This document shows positions 1 through 10,879 of a stretch of DNA of 64,000 nucleotides, piece by piece. Origin of the DNA: Byssothecium circinans (taxonomy: Eukaryota > Ascomycota > Dothideomycetes > Pleosporales > Massarinaceae). The stretch lies in NCBI GenBank assembly GCA_010015675.1, contig ML977000.1, positions 537,905-601,904 of the forward strand, written 5' to 3'. The translations under genes were made by a program, and so were the position numbers. Each line of letters opens with the position of its first letter. Positions within the stretch are counted from its first letter, which is position 1. The notes under the pieces were generated by a model that saw only the letters and a program-made list of their open reading frames with translations, was not told where the DNA came from and ran no database searches.

Positions 1-20
1 GCAGAGCGGTAACGCAAAGT

Positions 21-169
21 CTATTCACATACAAAGGGTGAGTTTCAGCAAAAATTAGGTCATGTGCTCGGTACATCGTATGGCATTCTATCGTTGATTA
101 GCTAAAACTGGGATCTTGCCGAGCATGTTACCTAATTTTTTCTATAAGTCACCCTTTGTACGTGAGTAG
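21..169. repeat. MITE-like inverted repeat (foldback element)
   Basis: Two 51-base arms (21-71 and 119-169) are reverse complements at about 42 of 51 positions, with a 47-base spacer. The outer ends share the core ACAAAGGGTGA, and both arms sit next to a TA dinucleotide (22-23 and 167-168). A short non-coding element with terminal inverted repeats and TA flanks is what a Tc1/mariner-derived MITE looks like. No transposase is present. It could instead be a hairpin RNA or a chance palindrome, but the arms are long for chance. Confidence 0.6.
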
Positions 170-418
170 TAAGATGGCTCCATGACCAAGATGCTATCGT
201 CGATATTGGTACTCCTAATTAAACCCAGATTTATTATATCGGAGCGACCTATGGAAATCTGGACGCACATTTAAAAGCAAAACTATGGCATTGTACTCTA
301 TGGAATTCCTGCCCATCATCAAGTCGGACCATTTCCCTCACGCCAGCATGCAGCGTTTACTAAAATATAACGCCATTAGGGGCTCGACTTAGGGATTTGG
401 ACGGCTAAGATTTGGACG

Positions 419-1006
419 TCAAAGCTCGGCACCAAGTGAGTTCCTTCCTAAAACTTCCCTAATTCCTCTGCGCAAATTTGAATAGATGCAATTCGCAATT
501 GCCGCTTCGACATCAAGGTCCACCGGTTCTCCGCAGCTCAATATCAACTCATTCATCTCCGCTTGCCTTGGACAGTCTCTCATCTTCCCCGCAATACATT
601 TCTCGTATTCTTGTTTGATAAAACTAGGACACGTCTCCTTCATCAAAGTGCAGAAGGATAGTTGGTATCGCCAGTTGAGTACGGTTTCCTCGTCGGTAGC
701 GGCAAAGAATTCTTGGTGTTTGAGTTTGAAAACTTTGTAAGCCTCGACCGATTTCGTAATAGCATCATATATCTGCTCCCTCTGCTCCTTCTCCGCTGCA
801 GTGCTTTCGTTCTTTATCATTGACTTGACAAGGCCTTCCAGCTCTTTTAGAATACCCGTTAGCTCGTTAGCTTTGTTACGTAGGGCTATTGGAGATCCTT
901 CGATAGGGGTCGTGAATGGGGCAATTAGGGATCGTAGGGATTGTAGGAGTTGCGTCTCGGCGGCAGATGCGTGCTTACTCTTGTGCTTACTCTTGCTTGA
1001 GCCCAT
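419..1006 (-). CDS. Hypothetical orphan protein, 195 aa
   Basis: Single-exon gene read leftwards. The frame is open as far as 1150, but the first ATG is at 1006, and the product begins MGSSKSKHKSKHAS, a Ser/Lys/His-rich start that could act as a nuclear signal. The rest is charged and predominantly helical, with scattered Cys residues (CPSFIKQEYEKCIAGKMRDCP in the middle). No signal peptide, membrane segment or known domain is visible. It is isolated between the inverted repeat and a 1.4-kb gene-free stretch. I do not recognise the family. The clean frame and sensible composition favour a real, possibly lineage-restricted gene. Confidence 0.55.
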   Translation of the reverse strand: MGSSKSKHKSKHASAAETQLLQSLRSLIAPFTTPIEGSPIALRNKANELTGILKELEGLVKSMIKNESTAAEKEQREQIYDAITKSVEAYKVFKLKHQEFFAATDEETVLNWRYQLSFCTLMKETCPSFIKQEYEKCIAGKMRDCPRQAEMNELILSCGEPVDLDVEAAIANCIYSNLRRGIREVLGRNSLGAEL

Positions 1007-2418
1007 ATTTCGGTCGGTTGGTGGTTGCTTGTTGATGTGTATCGAAGGTTGCGTTTTGTGGGGTGGATTGGTTTGTGGTTTTGTGGGGAAATTGATTGTA
1101 GTATGATAGTATAAGTTGAGCGCTGGAAAGCTCTTTATATAGTAGAACAAAGAGTCATGAAAATCACAGTGTTCTTTAACAAAGTGAATCTGTGCGTCAA
1201 CAATGAGTCAGAGAACATGGAATGTCTAAGGTATCAAACGGTCATGATCAATCAGTATTTGGCCCGAGTTGACGTTGTTGATGAAGGTGTGTTTTTAGTT
1301 CTTCTATTCTCGTGTCACAGGAGTATTGAGTGGACCTAACTACGTCTTCCCAATACGATAGGGCCTGAATATTTTCACTATCGGCTCTTCTAATTCATTG
1401 ACCTTTTTTCAATGAAAGGCCTTTATTTCCTTTGTTCCATTTGCGAGTGGCGTATGCGTGTGATTTCGGAATGTGACTTTGGATTTTGCGTCTTTTGGCA
1501 TATTCTCTGAAATATACGGTTGATACTTTGGAACCACATGTAGGCCTTAGGAAGATAACAGCGAAGCTTTTAACTCCAGTCGCCGTGTCAAAATGGGGAA
1601 TAACTTCTAAGGTTGCTCTCCAAGATGCCTCAGGTATGAAGGCTACGCTGCGTGACTGTGACTACGCATGTATCACTATCCCTTCTGTAAACCTCTCAAG
1701 CACCAAACACCCTACTTCGTCCGTGTACAGTCGCACTTTGCTCACGCGACCAGGGTTCCCCTTCCAAACCAGCCCCGTTTGAGGGATTTGTGTTATGGAA
1801 ACAAACACCAAGCACTGCGGAAGCTTCGTGGCGTAAAACGTCATGTTTCGAACATGTTTTAAGCCTTCGGGAGCTGATTACTGCGGACCTGGACCATGCA
1901 CGACTGCCATGGGATCTTGAACTTCCGCTCAGACTCTCGAACATGTTTGAAGAATTGTAGTGTTGATGTGGGGGTAGTGGATCGTTCGTGTGGTTCGATG
2001 CGAGCACGGCGAATGCAGCGTCACAGTCCCCGGAAACTTATTTTCATGGTGGGAGAGGTCCGAGAGAAACTCGACGTTTGGTTTACTGCCGGTTGTTGTC
2101 GCGATAGCCAGGTCGCAGAGGCCTCACTGATAGCTAGGCGGACGAAGAATCACGGTGGACAAAACCCATTAAACTGAGATAAATAAATCTTTTGCGAACT
2201 TGGAAGGAAATAGAGCGCAGTTCAAATATGTATCCCTCAAGGAACTTGTAAGTGAGCCTTTTCACTTCATCATGACCGAATATCACACCTATTAATCACG
2301 CAAAGGCTTCATGGATACAAATTAACTTTACTTTTAATTATGTACAGAATGACCAGGCCTTATATACAGCATCAACGCAGCCGATCAAGCCCTCCAGATC
2401 CCTTCGGTCAGGCTTTCC
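1007..2418. other. Gene-free stretch
   Basis: Only short overlapping frames on both strands, none with recognisable protein character, splice structure or codon bias. The left end must hold the promoter of the leftward gene at 419-1006, and the right end the 3' region of the cupredoxin gene. Confidence 0.5.
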
Positions 2419-3233
2419 TTACATCTTCTTATTCTTCTTTCCCTTTGCGGCCTTACCTTTGCCTTTGCCTTTGCCTTTACCGGTACCCGCTGTCTGAGCT
2501 GTAATCTGACCATTAGGACCCGCCGGCATGTTCTGGCCCGCAATGACATTGGGGGTGGTACCCGCAGCATTGTTCTGAACAGAACCACCACTTACGCCGC
2601 CCCTAGGTGACACGTTGTTCTTCGCCTTTGCCGCCCTGTTTGCGTACTGCTGTACGGCGTTGTTGTCGGGAGGGTTGATGACCATGACCATGCCTTGCTG
2701 GCAGTGCTGGGCCTGGGAGCAGTAGATGTACATGGGGTTGGAATCCGCGATGGGAACCATGAACCTAAATGGAGTTAGAAAGAGCTTCATGTTCTGTGTA
2801 GCTCCGGAGCGCTTACATTGGGGTATTCTGGCCAGCAGCTTGACGTCTCTTGCCCTTCGCCCCCTTGCCCTTGCCTCCCCTGCCTCCCTTGCCTTTCCCA
2901 CCGTTTCCGCCTGCATTTTGGTTTGCGGCAGCCACAGGCTGGAAGTCGCTGAAGATGGCGTTTTGCTCAGGTTGGCACGGCCTGTTTGCGGTTGAAGATG
3001 CGACAGAGTGATTCTGAGTGACGAAGTTGAATGCCACCACTTGGGTTTTGAGTCAGCCCATATTCCGCTTGGAAAGTGGGAAATGTTTGGTACGTACTGT
3101 CTCCGGGCTGGGCTGTGATTGTGTTAGGAGAGAAAGTGAACTGGTTATTCTGGCCGACTGTGACCATCATGGTCGCTGCCGATGCGGTCAAGCTCTGAGC
3201 AAGAGCTCCAAAGACGACGGAGCTAAAATGCAT
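2419..3233 (-). CDS. Secreted cupredoxin with Lys/Gly-rich loop and tail
   Basis: Three exons: complement(2419..2764, 2817..3039, 3098..3233), introns of 52 and 58 bp with GT-AG ends; 234 aa. An N-terminal signal peptide (about residues 1-20) is followed by one plastocyanin-like domain. The likely type-1 copper ligands are all present: His56 in QNHS, Cys135 in YCSQ, His140 and Met145 (HCQQGM). Cys67 and Cys141 can form the usual disulfide. Relatives in filamentous fungi are extracellular serine-rich, GPI-anchored copper proteins. This one differs: a Gly/Lys/Arg-rich insertion fills the loop at about residues 84-114, and the end is a run of GK repeats and KKNKKM instead of a GPI signal. It is therefore probably secreted and strongly cationic, so it may bind cell wall, acidic polymer or nucleic acid (inference). 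Confidence 0.85.
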
Positions 3234-4864
3234 CTTGGTAGAGTTGAGGTGAAGCCGAGATTATCGGATTGGATATTATAAAGAATGTATTATCTGCGAG
3301 ACGTGAAGATTAAGTGATTGGATTATCGGAGGAAGCAGAATAAGGAAGACGGTGCGAATTGCCCTGCAATCTGATCCTTAGGAAAAGGCTGCTGGCCTCA
3401 AGGCTATATACACTTCCCAACGCAGGTCCTTTCTGCAAGAGTTAAAGCATTCCCACCGCTGAGGTCCTTGTGCACTAGCAGAAGCGGGGCATAGCGGAGT
3501 TTGAGGCTGATCACAAACGCCCCTCTAACAGTTTGCCTTTTCCGCGATCCGAGACGGGCTGCGGTAACTAGGATGCCTAAACTATTTACGTTCCTTCATG
3601 GTTCACGCCGAGTCTCAAGTCTCGGCGTTCTCGGCCCTCTTGGGTTTGAAAAGCTTGATGAGCAGATCATGAGATCAAGTGGAATATTTTCACATAGTAC
3701 ACCACTTATAGGCTGCGAAGTGAAGCACGACGCATTTTTATGTCGCGCGCAGTACATCGTATACATGTTTGATATTGAATATGCCTTGAATCGGGGAAAT
3801 TTTATAAGCTCCTGTATCGCATTTGATTGAATGGGGCATCTACGGTTTTCTGATTGATTATGACTGGGTCGCGGATTCGCCTGGTGAGCGTGTTTGATCG
3901 AGTTCCAGACCGCAAATAAGCATAAGTCTCCTCTACATAAAACGCCCGGGCGTGTGATCGTCACTGTCCAATTCTAAGCTATGGAAACCCTGCGATGCTA
4001 ACACATCGAGCTTTTGTGCATGATCGACGTAGTTCTATGCTGAAGATGTCGCAAGATTTCTAATCGCCAAGAAGAAACCTCAGGAAACAATACTACCATG
4101 GTACCCATGGGTTCAGGCGCCAAGGCAAATGACAGATCCGAACATGATCCAGAAAGCTCCAGTGGATGATCGCAGCAGTTTTACGACTTTGTGAAGTTTT
4201 TGAGTAACTACCTGAGGGTACCTCAATGCAAACATTTTGGTCTACTTCGAACATTTGCAGCGACGCTGCCCCTGCAATGGATGTGCGTAAAAATGCCACT
4301 CCGAATTCTACGGCGCTTGCCCCACATATCTCGGCAAAAATGAGTTCCTTAGATGTTTACACCTGAGGTTTCTGAATCTACGGTCGATCTAAAACTTTAC
4401 TCAAACGCCATGGAACGGATGTGCACAAGCCTTGGAAGTTTGTCTCGGCACCTCGGCGTTTCAATTACTAATTTTCCCTTGTCTTCAAGTTGCCGTTACT
4501 GCGGTTCTCTTTCCCATCCTTGCTGGTCGTCAGTTCCATACCTTTGACTTATAAGGTCCTCATGGCGCCGTTGTTTATGGTAATTTTACCTTTGTGCAGA
4601 TTATTTTGATTCATTACTCCAGCCTTGACTTAATTATTGAAATAGTATGAATAACCGTACCTGGCATTCTGTTCCACACTTCCCCTGTTATTTGATCACG
4701 AGGAGAACTGGGAGAGGCTGCACAACTATTGCACCATGTAATTAAACCCGAACCGTGGGAAGCGCTGCAAGACGCCTAAAGCATAGCGGTACCCACTGAT
4801 CTCTGCGCTGAGAGTTCCAATGCTGTCCAACAGCACATACTAAATAGCAACAAGAATATCCCGC
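3234..4864. other. Gene-free stretch
   Basis: About 1.6 kb between two leftward genes. Short frames at 3501-3830 (+) and 3596-3964 (-) overlap each other and show no domain, signal peptide or splice pattern. Small palindromes such as CCATGGTACCCATGG near 4097 are present. I see nothing I can name; the left end should carry the cupredoxin promoter. Confidence 0.45.
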
Positions 4865-5974
4865 TCAGCTCCCACGTGATACCCTTAAATTCCCACCCAA
4901 AATCCCCAAAACAATCCCCACTTCCTTTACTTTATTTCTAAACGTTCCAGACCCAGAAGCAAACTTGAATCTCCCCGAAGTGTCGATTTCGCAAACTTCC
5001 AGAGCGTCCGAAATCTCCTCTAGTTCCCCCACTCCAAAAACCCTTGCTTTCCGCCCGCGATCAAAAAGTTCCCGCACGGTGGTTTCCCAGGAGCGCAGAC
5101 AGTGTTTCCAGGCTTTATACGACTTTTTCATCAGGTGACTTCGCCAGCCGAGAGAGAAAGCCTCCGATATACGCGCGTATTCCCCTTGATCAAGGTCCAT
5201 CATTCCCTCATACGCACGCTTATAAGCCCTCATGCGCGTTACAGCTTCTTGGAATCGCCCAATAAAGAAGCTTATATCGTTCGCTTTTGGATCTCTCTTG
5301 ATCTCCTTGATCAAGCTCTTCAGCATAACGAAATCAGACTCGTTCGCAGCCTCCTTCATAACACAAAGTGCAGCATCGATTACGCAGAGCGCTGCATGAA
5401 TTCTGCATTTCAGCACTGCTTCCATTGCGTCATGCACCCTTTGAATATACCTTGGGAACTGACGCGTAACAGGAGGAGGTTTGGTAACGTCCCAGTCTTC
5501 AGGTGTACTGAAATAAAAACCTTCTCGGGGAGTGGAGAGACCTTTGCGATATACGAAGCGTTCTCTTAGTTCTTTGAGGTCATCAGTAAGGCACTCATAG
5601 ACGAATCGTGTTTCTGAAAAGGTAGCTCCGTTGGCCTGCCCAGCGGTGCTAGCAAGTGGTCGCGCCTTGTGCATTTCGTTTAGCTTGACGAAGGCAAGAC
5701 GGACATGGTCGCATTGAGATTCAAATTGCGTGAATTGGTGTCGGATCGCTTGGAAGAGGTCGATGTTTTTAGCCCAGATTGTGGGGGTGTCCGACGGGTT
5801 TTTTTCTCCGCTTCGCTTTTCTGTCTTCATCGCTTCGTGAAGCTCATGCATGACGCTGACCAGATTGTCCGCATCGTGGCACAGAGCAAGGAGAGCGTCG
5901 GTATATGTAAGCCACAGATCAGGCTGCTTGGTGGCTGATGATTCGGGTCCTCTATGAGCGGGAGATGGCTCCAT
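4865..5974 (-). CDS. Hypothetical helical protein, 369 aa
   Basis: Single exon with ATG at 5974. The product is mostly charged, amphipathic helix, with no signal peptide, membrane segment or recognised domain. Near the middle is a short internal duplication (HAALCVIDAALCVM) encoded by two similar 18-base blocks around 5350-5400. The length and the even coding composition over 1.1 kb support a real gene. It does not resemble the 195-residue orphan at 419-1006 beyond general helicity. Function unknown. Confidence 0.65.
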   Translation of the reverse strand: MEPSPAHRGPESSATKQPDLWLTYTDALLALCHDADNLVSVMHELHEAMKTEKRSGEKNPSDTPTIWAKNIDLFQAIRHQFTQFESQCDHVRLAFVKLNEMHKARPLASTAGQANGATFSETRFVYECLTDDLKELRERFVYRKGLSTPREGFYFSTPEDWDVTKPPPVTRQFPRYIQRVHDAMEAVLKCRIHAALCVIDAALCVMKEAANESDFVMLKSLIKEIKRDPKANDISFFIGRFQEAVTRMRAYKRAYEGMMDLDQGEYARISEAFSLGWRSHLMKKSYKAWKHCLRSWETTVRELFDRGRKARVFGVGELEEISDALEVCEIDTSGRFKFASGSGTFRNKVKEVGIVLGILGGNLRVSRGS

Positions 5975-6599
5975 TGCGATTGTACGCTGTCTTGCGCGGA
6001 GGAAGGCTCGAGGTGTGGTAGTAGCACGGCGGTCTCTTGCGGGAAGGTACTATGAGCAGATAAGCTATCAAAAGTCGCGTGGCTGTTAGAGAATAAGGGT
6101 TAGGCGGAGTAATAGCTAATAATTCCAACAATTTGGTACACACTGCAACAAAAGCGATGCGAGACTTTTTATACCTGTGAACAGTGCATGTCGATTGTCA
6201 ATATTCAGCAACCTTCAAGCGCAGAGTCCATGCGTGGAAATATCACACGTTCTATAGTTTACCTATAATTTATTCCTATACATTAGCGCGTCACAAAGTC
6301 ATTGACTTTGAAAGGTGCTTGTGCCAGAGACATTACATCGTGATAGTCTCACTATCAATCACAGTCCAGTCTGATAAGTTTTGAACAGATTCACATTTCC
6401 TTGCAACCTCCCCTTCAACAAGCCAAAGTTTTGCCTTACATCTCACCAGAATTCAAGGTCCTCGTAAATAACCTACCGCTCACCGGTAACTTCCATATTC
6501 ACCTTTCAAAGGCTGTCGCAGACCGCCACAGGCAATAAAGTCTCTCAAAAGATTGCACACCGAGATATAACACACACCTCAATATACACATAACAACTC
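5975..6599. other. Divergent promoter region
   Basis: About 625 bases between the starts of a leftward gene (5974) and a rightward gene (6600), so it must hold both promoters. It is fairly A+T rich near 6240-6360. The 60 bases before 6600 are C/A-rich, a common feature just upstream of fungal starts. No ORF of interest. Confidence 0.5.
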
Positions 6600-7166
6600 A
6601 TGGCCCCTAATCCAAAGAAAAGGAAACGCTCAAAAATGCCACCACCACCACAGCAATCCATGCCCTCAACCACAAGATCCCGCGCCTCCTCCACATCGAC
6701 CCCCATAATCCTCCCTCGCGGCGAAGCCACCCTCCGCACCCTCGAACGCCTTGACAACCTCAACACCCATATCACCAACTTCTACGCCAAAACCTCAACC
6801 CTCTACTCCAGCTCCAAGACCTCCGTCCTGCACTCCGAGCGCGAAGCCGCCGCCACGCAGCTAAAAACGCTCATCGAGCAGCTGGAAAAGCACATTGCGG
6901 AGCATCAAGAGGCGGTGAAGATCGTCGATAGGGAGGACATTTTGGGACTTTATGTTGTTGCGGGGATGACGAGGAGGGATGCGGTGGTGCAGGTGAAGAG
7001 CGATTTTGAGAAGGTGGAAGGCGTGGTGAGGGGTGTGAGGGAGAGTGCTAGGGATATGCTTGCGGATATTGTATATGGGAGTGATGAGAAGGAGGGTAGA
7101 GAGGTAAAGGGAGATTTGAGTGGGCGTGGGGATGCTGGTGAGGCTGAGGAGCTTGTGGTACATTGA
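6600..7166 (+). CDS. Small basic-N-terminus coiled-coil protein, 188 aa
   Basis: Single exon. The product opens with a classic basic nuclear localisation signal (PKKRKRSK at about residues 5-12) and a Pro/Ser/Thr-rich low-complexity stretch. A long helical region of about 110 residues with heptad-like Leu/Val spacing follows (LRTLERLDNLNTHI onward), then an acidic, Gly-rich tail. The architecture recalls small fungal kinetochore or nuclear scaffold subunits, but I cannot match it to a named one (DASH, Mis12, CENP subunits), so no function is given. It shares a promoter region with the leftward 369-residue gene. Confidence 0.65.
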   Translation: MAPNPKKRKRSKMPPPPQQSMPSTTRSRASSTSTPIILPRGEATLRTLERLDNLNTHITNFYAKTSTLYSSSKTSVLHSEREAAATQLKTLIEQLEKHIAEHQEAVKIVDREDILGLYVVAGMTRRDAVVQVKSDFEKVEGVVRGVRESARDMLADIVYGSDEKEGREVKGDLSGRGDAGEAEELVVH

Positions 7167-8013
7167 TGTTTGGGAGGGAGGTACTTGGTCGCCTTAACTT
7201 TTTTTCTTTGCATTGGGTTGCGGCATTTTCCAGATTTCTGTCGGTATGGAAAGATTTTGCATTTCTTTGGGATAAGTTTGATACGTTCAAGTTCATATTA
7301 GCTCTGGAGCTACATTTTTTGACTATTCACACCTCACTGTCGGTAGTAGAGCTACGTGAACGCTAGCTGAATCACGTTTCTTCTCCTTCTCATGGGCATC
7401 ATCTATCACATTGAGAAAAAAACATGGCGTCCGAATGTGACACTGCCCCCTTGATCTAACTTGCGCGCGACCGTTGTTAATGATGTCGAGCTCTTCAAGT
7501 GAGACCTGGGGAAAGTGGTCACGCGGCACCCGTCATCCCCGCAAAATCACCAACACGCGTCACCACGCGATGCACGTTTCTGTCTTACTTAACCCACGAG
7601 ATTCGCACGACGCTCGACAAGATTCGAAATTTTTTTGGACTGTGCGTCATGTTGCGGCCAACGATGAGTAAGTGACCTGTACAACCGCGCATTTGTTTCG
7701 CAGGCGGGCTCTTGTAGTCGGTGCTCATGGCTTGTCATGGCAGGCACGCGAAGCTTCATGGAGATGCTATGGGGCTTGGATGGCAAGGTAAAGGTTGCCG
7801 CGATACAGAATGATGTGCACAGGTGCACGCAACCAAACATAGCGCCGGCTTCGAAATTCGGAGGAGAGGATAAAAACTTCCGTGCGCGGTGTATATGACT
7901 ATTAGCTTGACGCTCTCACTTCTTGACATCTCTTGCGACGTAGAGCTGTGCGTCCTCACCTTTCGACAACACAACCGTGCTACACATACAACGATCATAA
8001 CACGACCGCCGTA
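7167..8013. other. Gene-free stretch with promoter of the GPI protein
   Basis: About 850 bases between two rightward genes. No convincing coding frame. The last 150 bases include a TATA-like AGGATAAAAAC near 7867, about 150 bases before the ATG of the next gene, a plausible core promoter. Confidence 0.45.
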
Positions 8014-8858
8014 ATGAAGTCCTTTATTCTCATCACCGCGTTTGCCTTCACGATCTCCTCGGTTGCAGCCTGGGGCACTGTCAAGCTGTCCATCTACCCA
8101 GACATCATCAACCTCAAGGCAGCCGAAGGGTCGACTGTAATCCTTGACCAGGGTGTCTACGAGGCCATCTCCAAGCTCTGCACCGGAACTATCGCGGAGA
8201 AGGATCCCTCCACCGGTCTGCTTTGGCACCACTGCACCACGGACAGCGAGATCACTATCGGTCCCCCCGGCAGCGTCATTGGTGTCAAGGTTTCTGGCTC
8301 GGCTTGGAGGGACGACAACCAATCTCTTCGCGATACTTTGATGGGCGCTGTCTCGGCGGCGTGGGAAGCGATGGGCAAATCGACCGACGGTGGTGCGAAC
8401 CGTGTCCCTTCGAAGCTCAGTCTGCAGACTGGTCTGAAGGGCGAGAATTACCTCAACGTGGAGCTTGTCAATAGCAGCACCGGCAACCAAGACAGTTCTA
8501 CGAACACTGCTGCGGCGCCTGCTGGGAACGAGTTCTGCAATAGTTTGGTGGCGGGTGCTACCAAAGCACTGGATGGCCTCATGATGGAGTTCAACGCGCG
8601 CTTGGGCGGCGGTAGTACAACGCGTGTGGTGCAGTGTGTGAACGACAAGGGTGAAGAATTGTAGGCGCGTCTTTTTCTTTCCCTCGTCTTCCGATGCGGG
8701 AAGTATGCTGACTCTTATTTAGGAAAACGGACCCTGTGTCGGTGATTCAAAAGCCTCAGGTCCAGAAGGGCGCCGCATCGAATATGGGTGAATGGTCTGG
8801 GTCTTTGACAGTCTTGGGACTCATGAGTCTCGCGGCATCGGCTTGGTTTGCGTTATGA
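8014..8858 (+). CDS. Secreted GPI-anchored hypothetical protein, 260 aa
   Basis: Two exons, 8014..8660 and 8723..8858, joined across a 62-bp GTAGGC...TTTAG intron. Without splicing the frame stops at a TAG lying inside the donor; with splicing it gains a C-terminus that makes sense. The product has a clear signal peptide (MKSFILITAFAFTISSVAA), a unique ectodomain with four Cys residues, a Ser/Thr/Asn/Ala-rich linker and, from the second exon, a small-residue omega-like region (GAASNMGEWSGS) followed by a hydrophobic tail ending SLAASAWFAL: a GPI attachment signal. The family is not recognised. The cell surface or wall is the likely location. Confidence 0.8.
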
Positions 8859-9505
8859 TGGACTCCCAGCATTATATAGATTGAATTAGCGAGAACGATA
8901 CCCAGCATTAAGCCCACGGCGTTACGGATTTCCAAATTTCAGAAGAAACATTTTACAACTTCAAACTCTTTCGGTGGTTATGCCATTGTGATTGTTCATC
9001 TACCGTTTGAGACCCGACGCAGTGCGCGATGTGACTTGGTAATTGCCGATCCTACAGCTCTTCTCTCTCCATGCCCATCATAAAGTCCCACTCCAAGACC
9101 GGAGATAACGAGTAACCGTTCTGAGTTCTCGAGAACCCGGGTGGCCAATGCATTGCAGTTCGCGAAGTCATTCCGGTACGAAGGCTGGATTCGACATAGT
9201 GGTCTCCAGCCATGTGCCACGACAGTACTGGTTGAGAAGCGACTGTGTGCCATTTGAAGGTGCAGACACGTGGCAGACTACTACAAGGTAGTACGGAGAA
9301 GAGTGATTTGCTTTGCGGTTGCCTGCCGAGTTCGGCCAAAGTATGTACGTCAGCTGACCCTACACTACCTGGAAACGACCCCGCAATTCCCATGGGGTAA
9401 GTTTTCGGCGTCTTACAGTATCAGCGTAAATAAAATAAAAGGCAACTTACAAGAAGACTACCAAACCAACACTAGGTCCCAATATCGTAGCAACTCCTCT
9501 TCGCA
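8859..9505. other. Intergenic region upstream of the GST gene
   Basis: About 650 bases. The first part is the 3' region of the GPI protein gene. Overlapping minus-strand frames at 8996-9393 lack any recognisable feature. The last 80 bases are A/C-rich and resemble a fungal 5' leader. Nothing else seen. Confidence 0.45.
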
Positions 9506-10225
9506 ATGGCAAAGCTCACAGTCCACCACCTCCAAGTCGGCCAGGGCGAGCGTGTCCCCTTCCTCCTTGAAGAACTCAACATTCCATATGAACTGAAGCT
9601 CTACCAACGAAGCCCTCTCCTCGCGCCCCCAGAACTAAAAGCAAAACACCCCATGGGCGCCTCTCCCGTTCTCGAAGACGCAACGTTCGATGTCGCAAAT
9701 CCAATTGTGCTCGCGGAGAGCGGCGCTATTGTCGAATACGTCATCCACAGACATGGAAACGGCCGTCTTGCGCTTCCGCCTTCACACAACAACTATGCCG
9801 ACTATCTGTACTGGTTCCACTTTGCCAACTCGAGCTTACAGCCAGCGCTGTTTAGACGAGCAATGGCGCGGGGTGCAATCGGCGAGGAAGATCCTCGATA
9901 TATCGGCAATGATGCCAAAGTCAAGACAGCTGTCTCGCATCTCAATAATCGCCTCCTGGCCACCAAGGCCTATCTAGCTGGCGACGAGTTCACGGCTGCG
10001 GACGTTATGACGGTATGGTGCTTCACCACGATGAGGAAATTCGAGCCGATTGACTTGAGCGAGTATGAGGGTATTCTGGAGTGGTTGAAGAAGATTTCTC
10101 AGAGAGAAGGATATCAGAGGGCGATGAAGAAGTCTGATCCAGACCTGGACATCGAAGTGGGCATCAGTGCGAAGGGGCCGCCGACTGTCGAGCTGTTCGC
10201 GAAGGCGATGGCGTTGAAGAGGTAA
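9506..10225 (+). CDS. Glutathione S-transferase (Gtt1/Ure2-like)
   Basis: 239 aa, ATG at 9506. The N-terminal thioredoxin fold is clear: a start strand and helix with RVPFLLEELNIPYEL, then the KHPMGASPVLED loop with the cis-Pro, and AESGAIVEYVI carrying the Glu-Ser pair that binds the gamma-glutamyl part of glutathione. The all-helical C-terminal domain contains AGDEFTAADVMT, the usual GST hydrophobic-staple region. The family conjugates glutathione to electrophiles in the cytosol, or reduces peroxides. Overall it looks most like Gtt1-type enzymes. The stop TAA lies inside a good splice-donor sequence (AG/GTAAGC); splicing to an AG about 40 bases on would replace the end with a few different residues, a minor uncertainty. 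Confidence 0.9.
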   Translation: MAKLTVHHLQVGQGERVPFLLEELNIPYELKLYQRSPLLAPPELKAKHPMGASPVLEDATFDVANPIVLAESGAIVEYVIHRHGNGRLALPPSHNNYADYLYWFHFANSSLQPALFRRAMARGAIGEEDPRYIGNDAKVKTAVSHLNNRLLATKAYLAGDEFTAADVMTVWCFTTMRKFEPIDLSEYEGILEWLKKISQREGYQRAMKKSDPDLDIEVGISAKGPPTVELFAKAMALKR

Positions 10226-10879
10226 GCTGGCCTCGGAGAAACTGCAGACTCTGCTGATGGAAGCAGAGAGAAGCAGAGACTGTGAAGGGGGTGTGCCTGG
10301 AATCTCAGCCTCCAAAATGTAAATAGTGCGAATCGCTTCTCTTCAATGGCTCAACCTCGGAGATTCGATCATCGAGCGATGTACACAGTATGGCACCACC
10401 TGAAGGGTATATCGCAGGCCACATGACATGAAAAAGAAGGGATCATCTCCGGTATCTGAGTGAGATATCCACCAAGCTGTGAGAGGGAAGATGATCGGAA
10501 CATATCGGGATATAGGGGGCACTGCTCCGTATCTTCCCTTTGGAGCGAGCCCGCGCATTCTCGTCTCTTCCACCCTCAGCATCACACCACTCCTCCCCAT
10601 AATGTCTCTCACCACCTCGCAAGCCACTCAGGCACGGCTCAACGGTCGCGTGACCTACACAGCCCATGGCGCCACCGCGGATAAATCCGTACAGGTGGTA
10701 CAAAAGCCACAATGAGATCACATAAAGGCTAACCCCTCACTTACTGTTACAGCTCAGTTTCTAAGCTTCCCCGCATTCTATACATCCTTGTATATTGAGC
10801 CCAAGCAACCGCCCAACTTCTTCTCTATTACTGTGCATCACAGTCGCTACTACAGTTCACAAAGCTTGTCTTCCACAAC
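10226..10879. other. Intergenic region
   Basis: About 650 bases between two rightward genes. Overlapping short frames on both strands (10343-10721) have no domain or splice support. Upstream of 10880 the sequence becomes C/T-rich, consistent with a promoter and leader. Nothing else seen. Confidence 0.45.

Noticed and set aside
1696..2007. Minus-strand frame rich in Ser/His/Asn
   Set aside because: No start context, no domain, and overlapped by equally long frames on the other strand.
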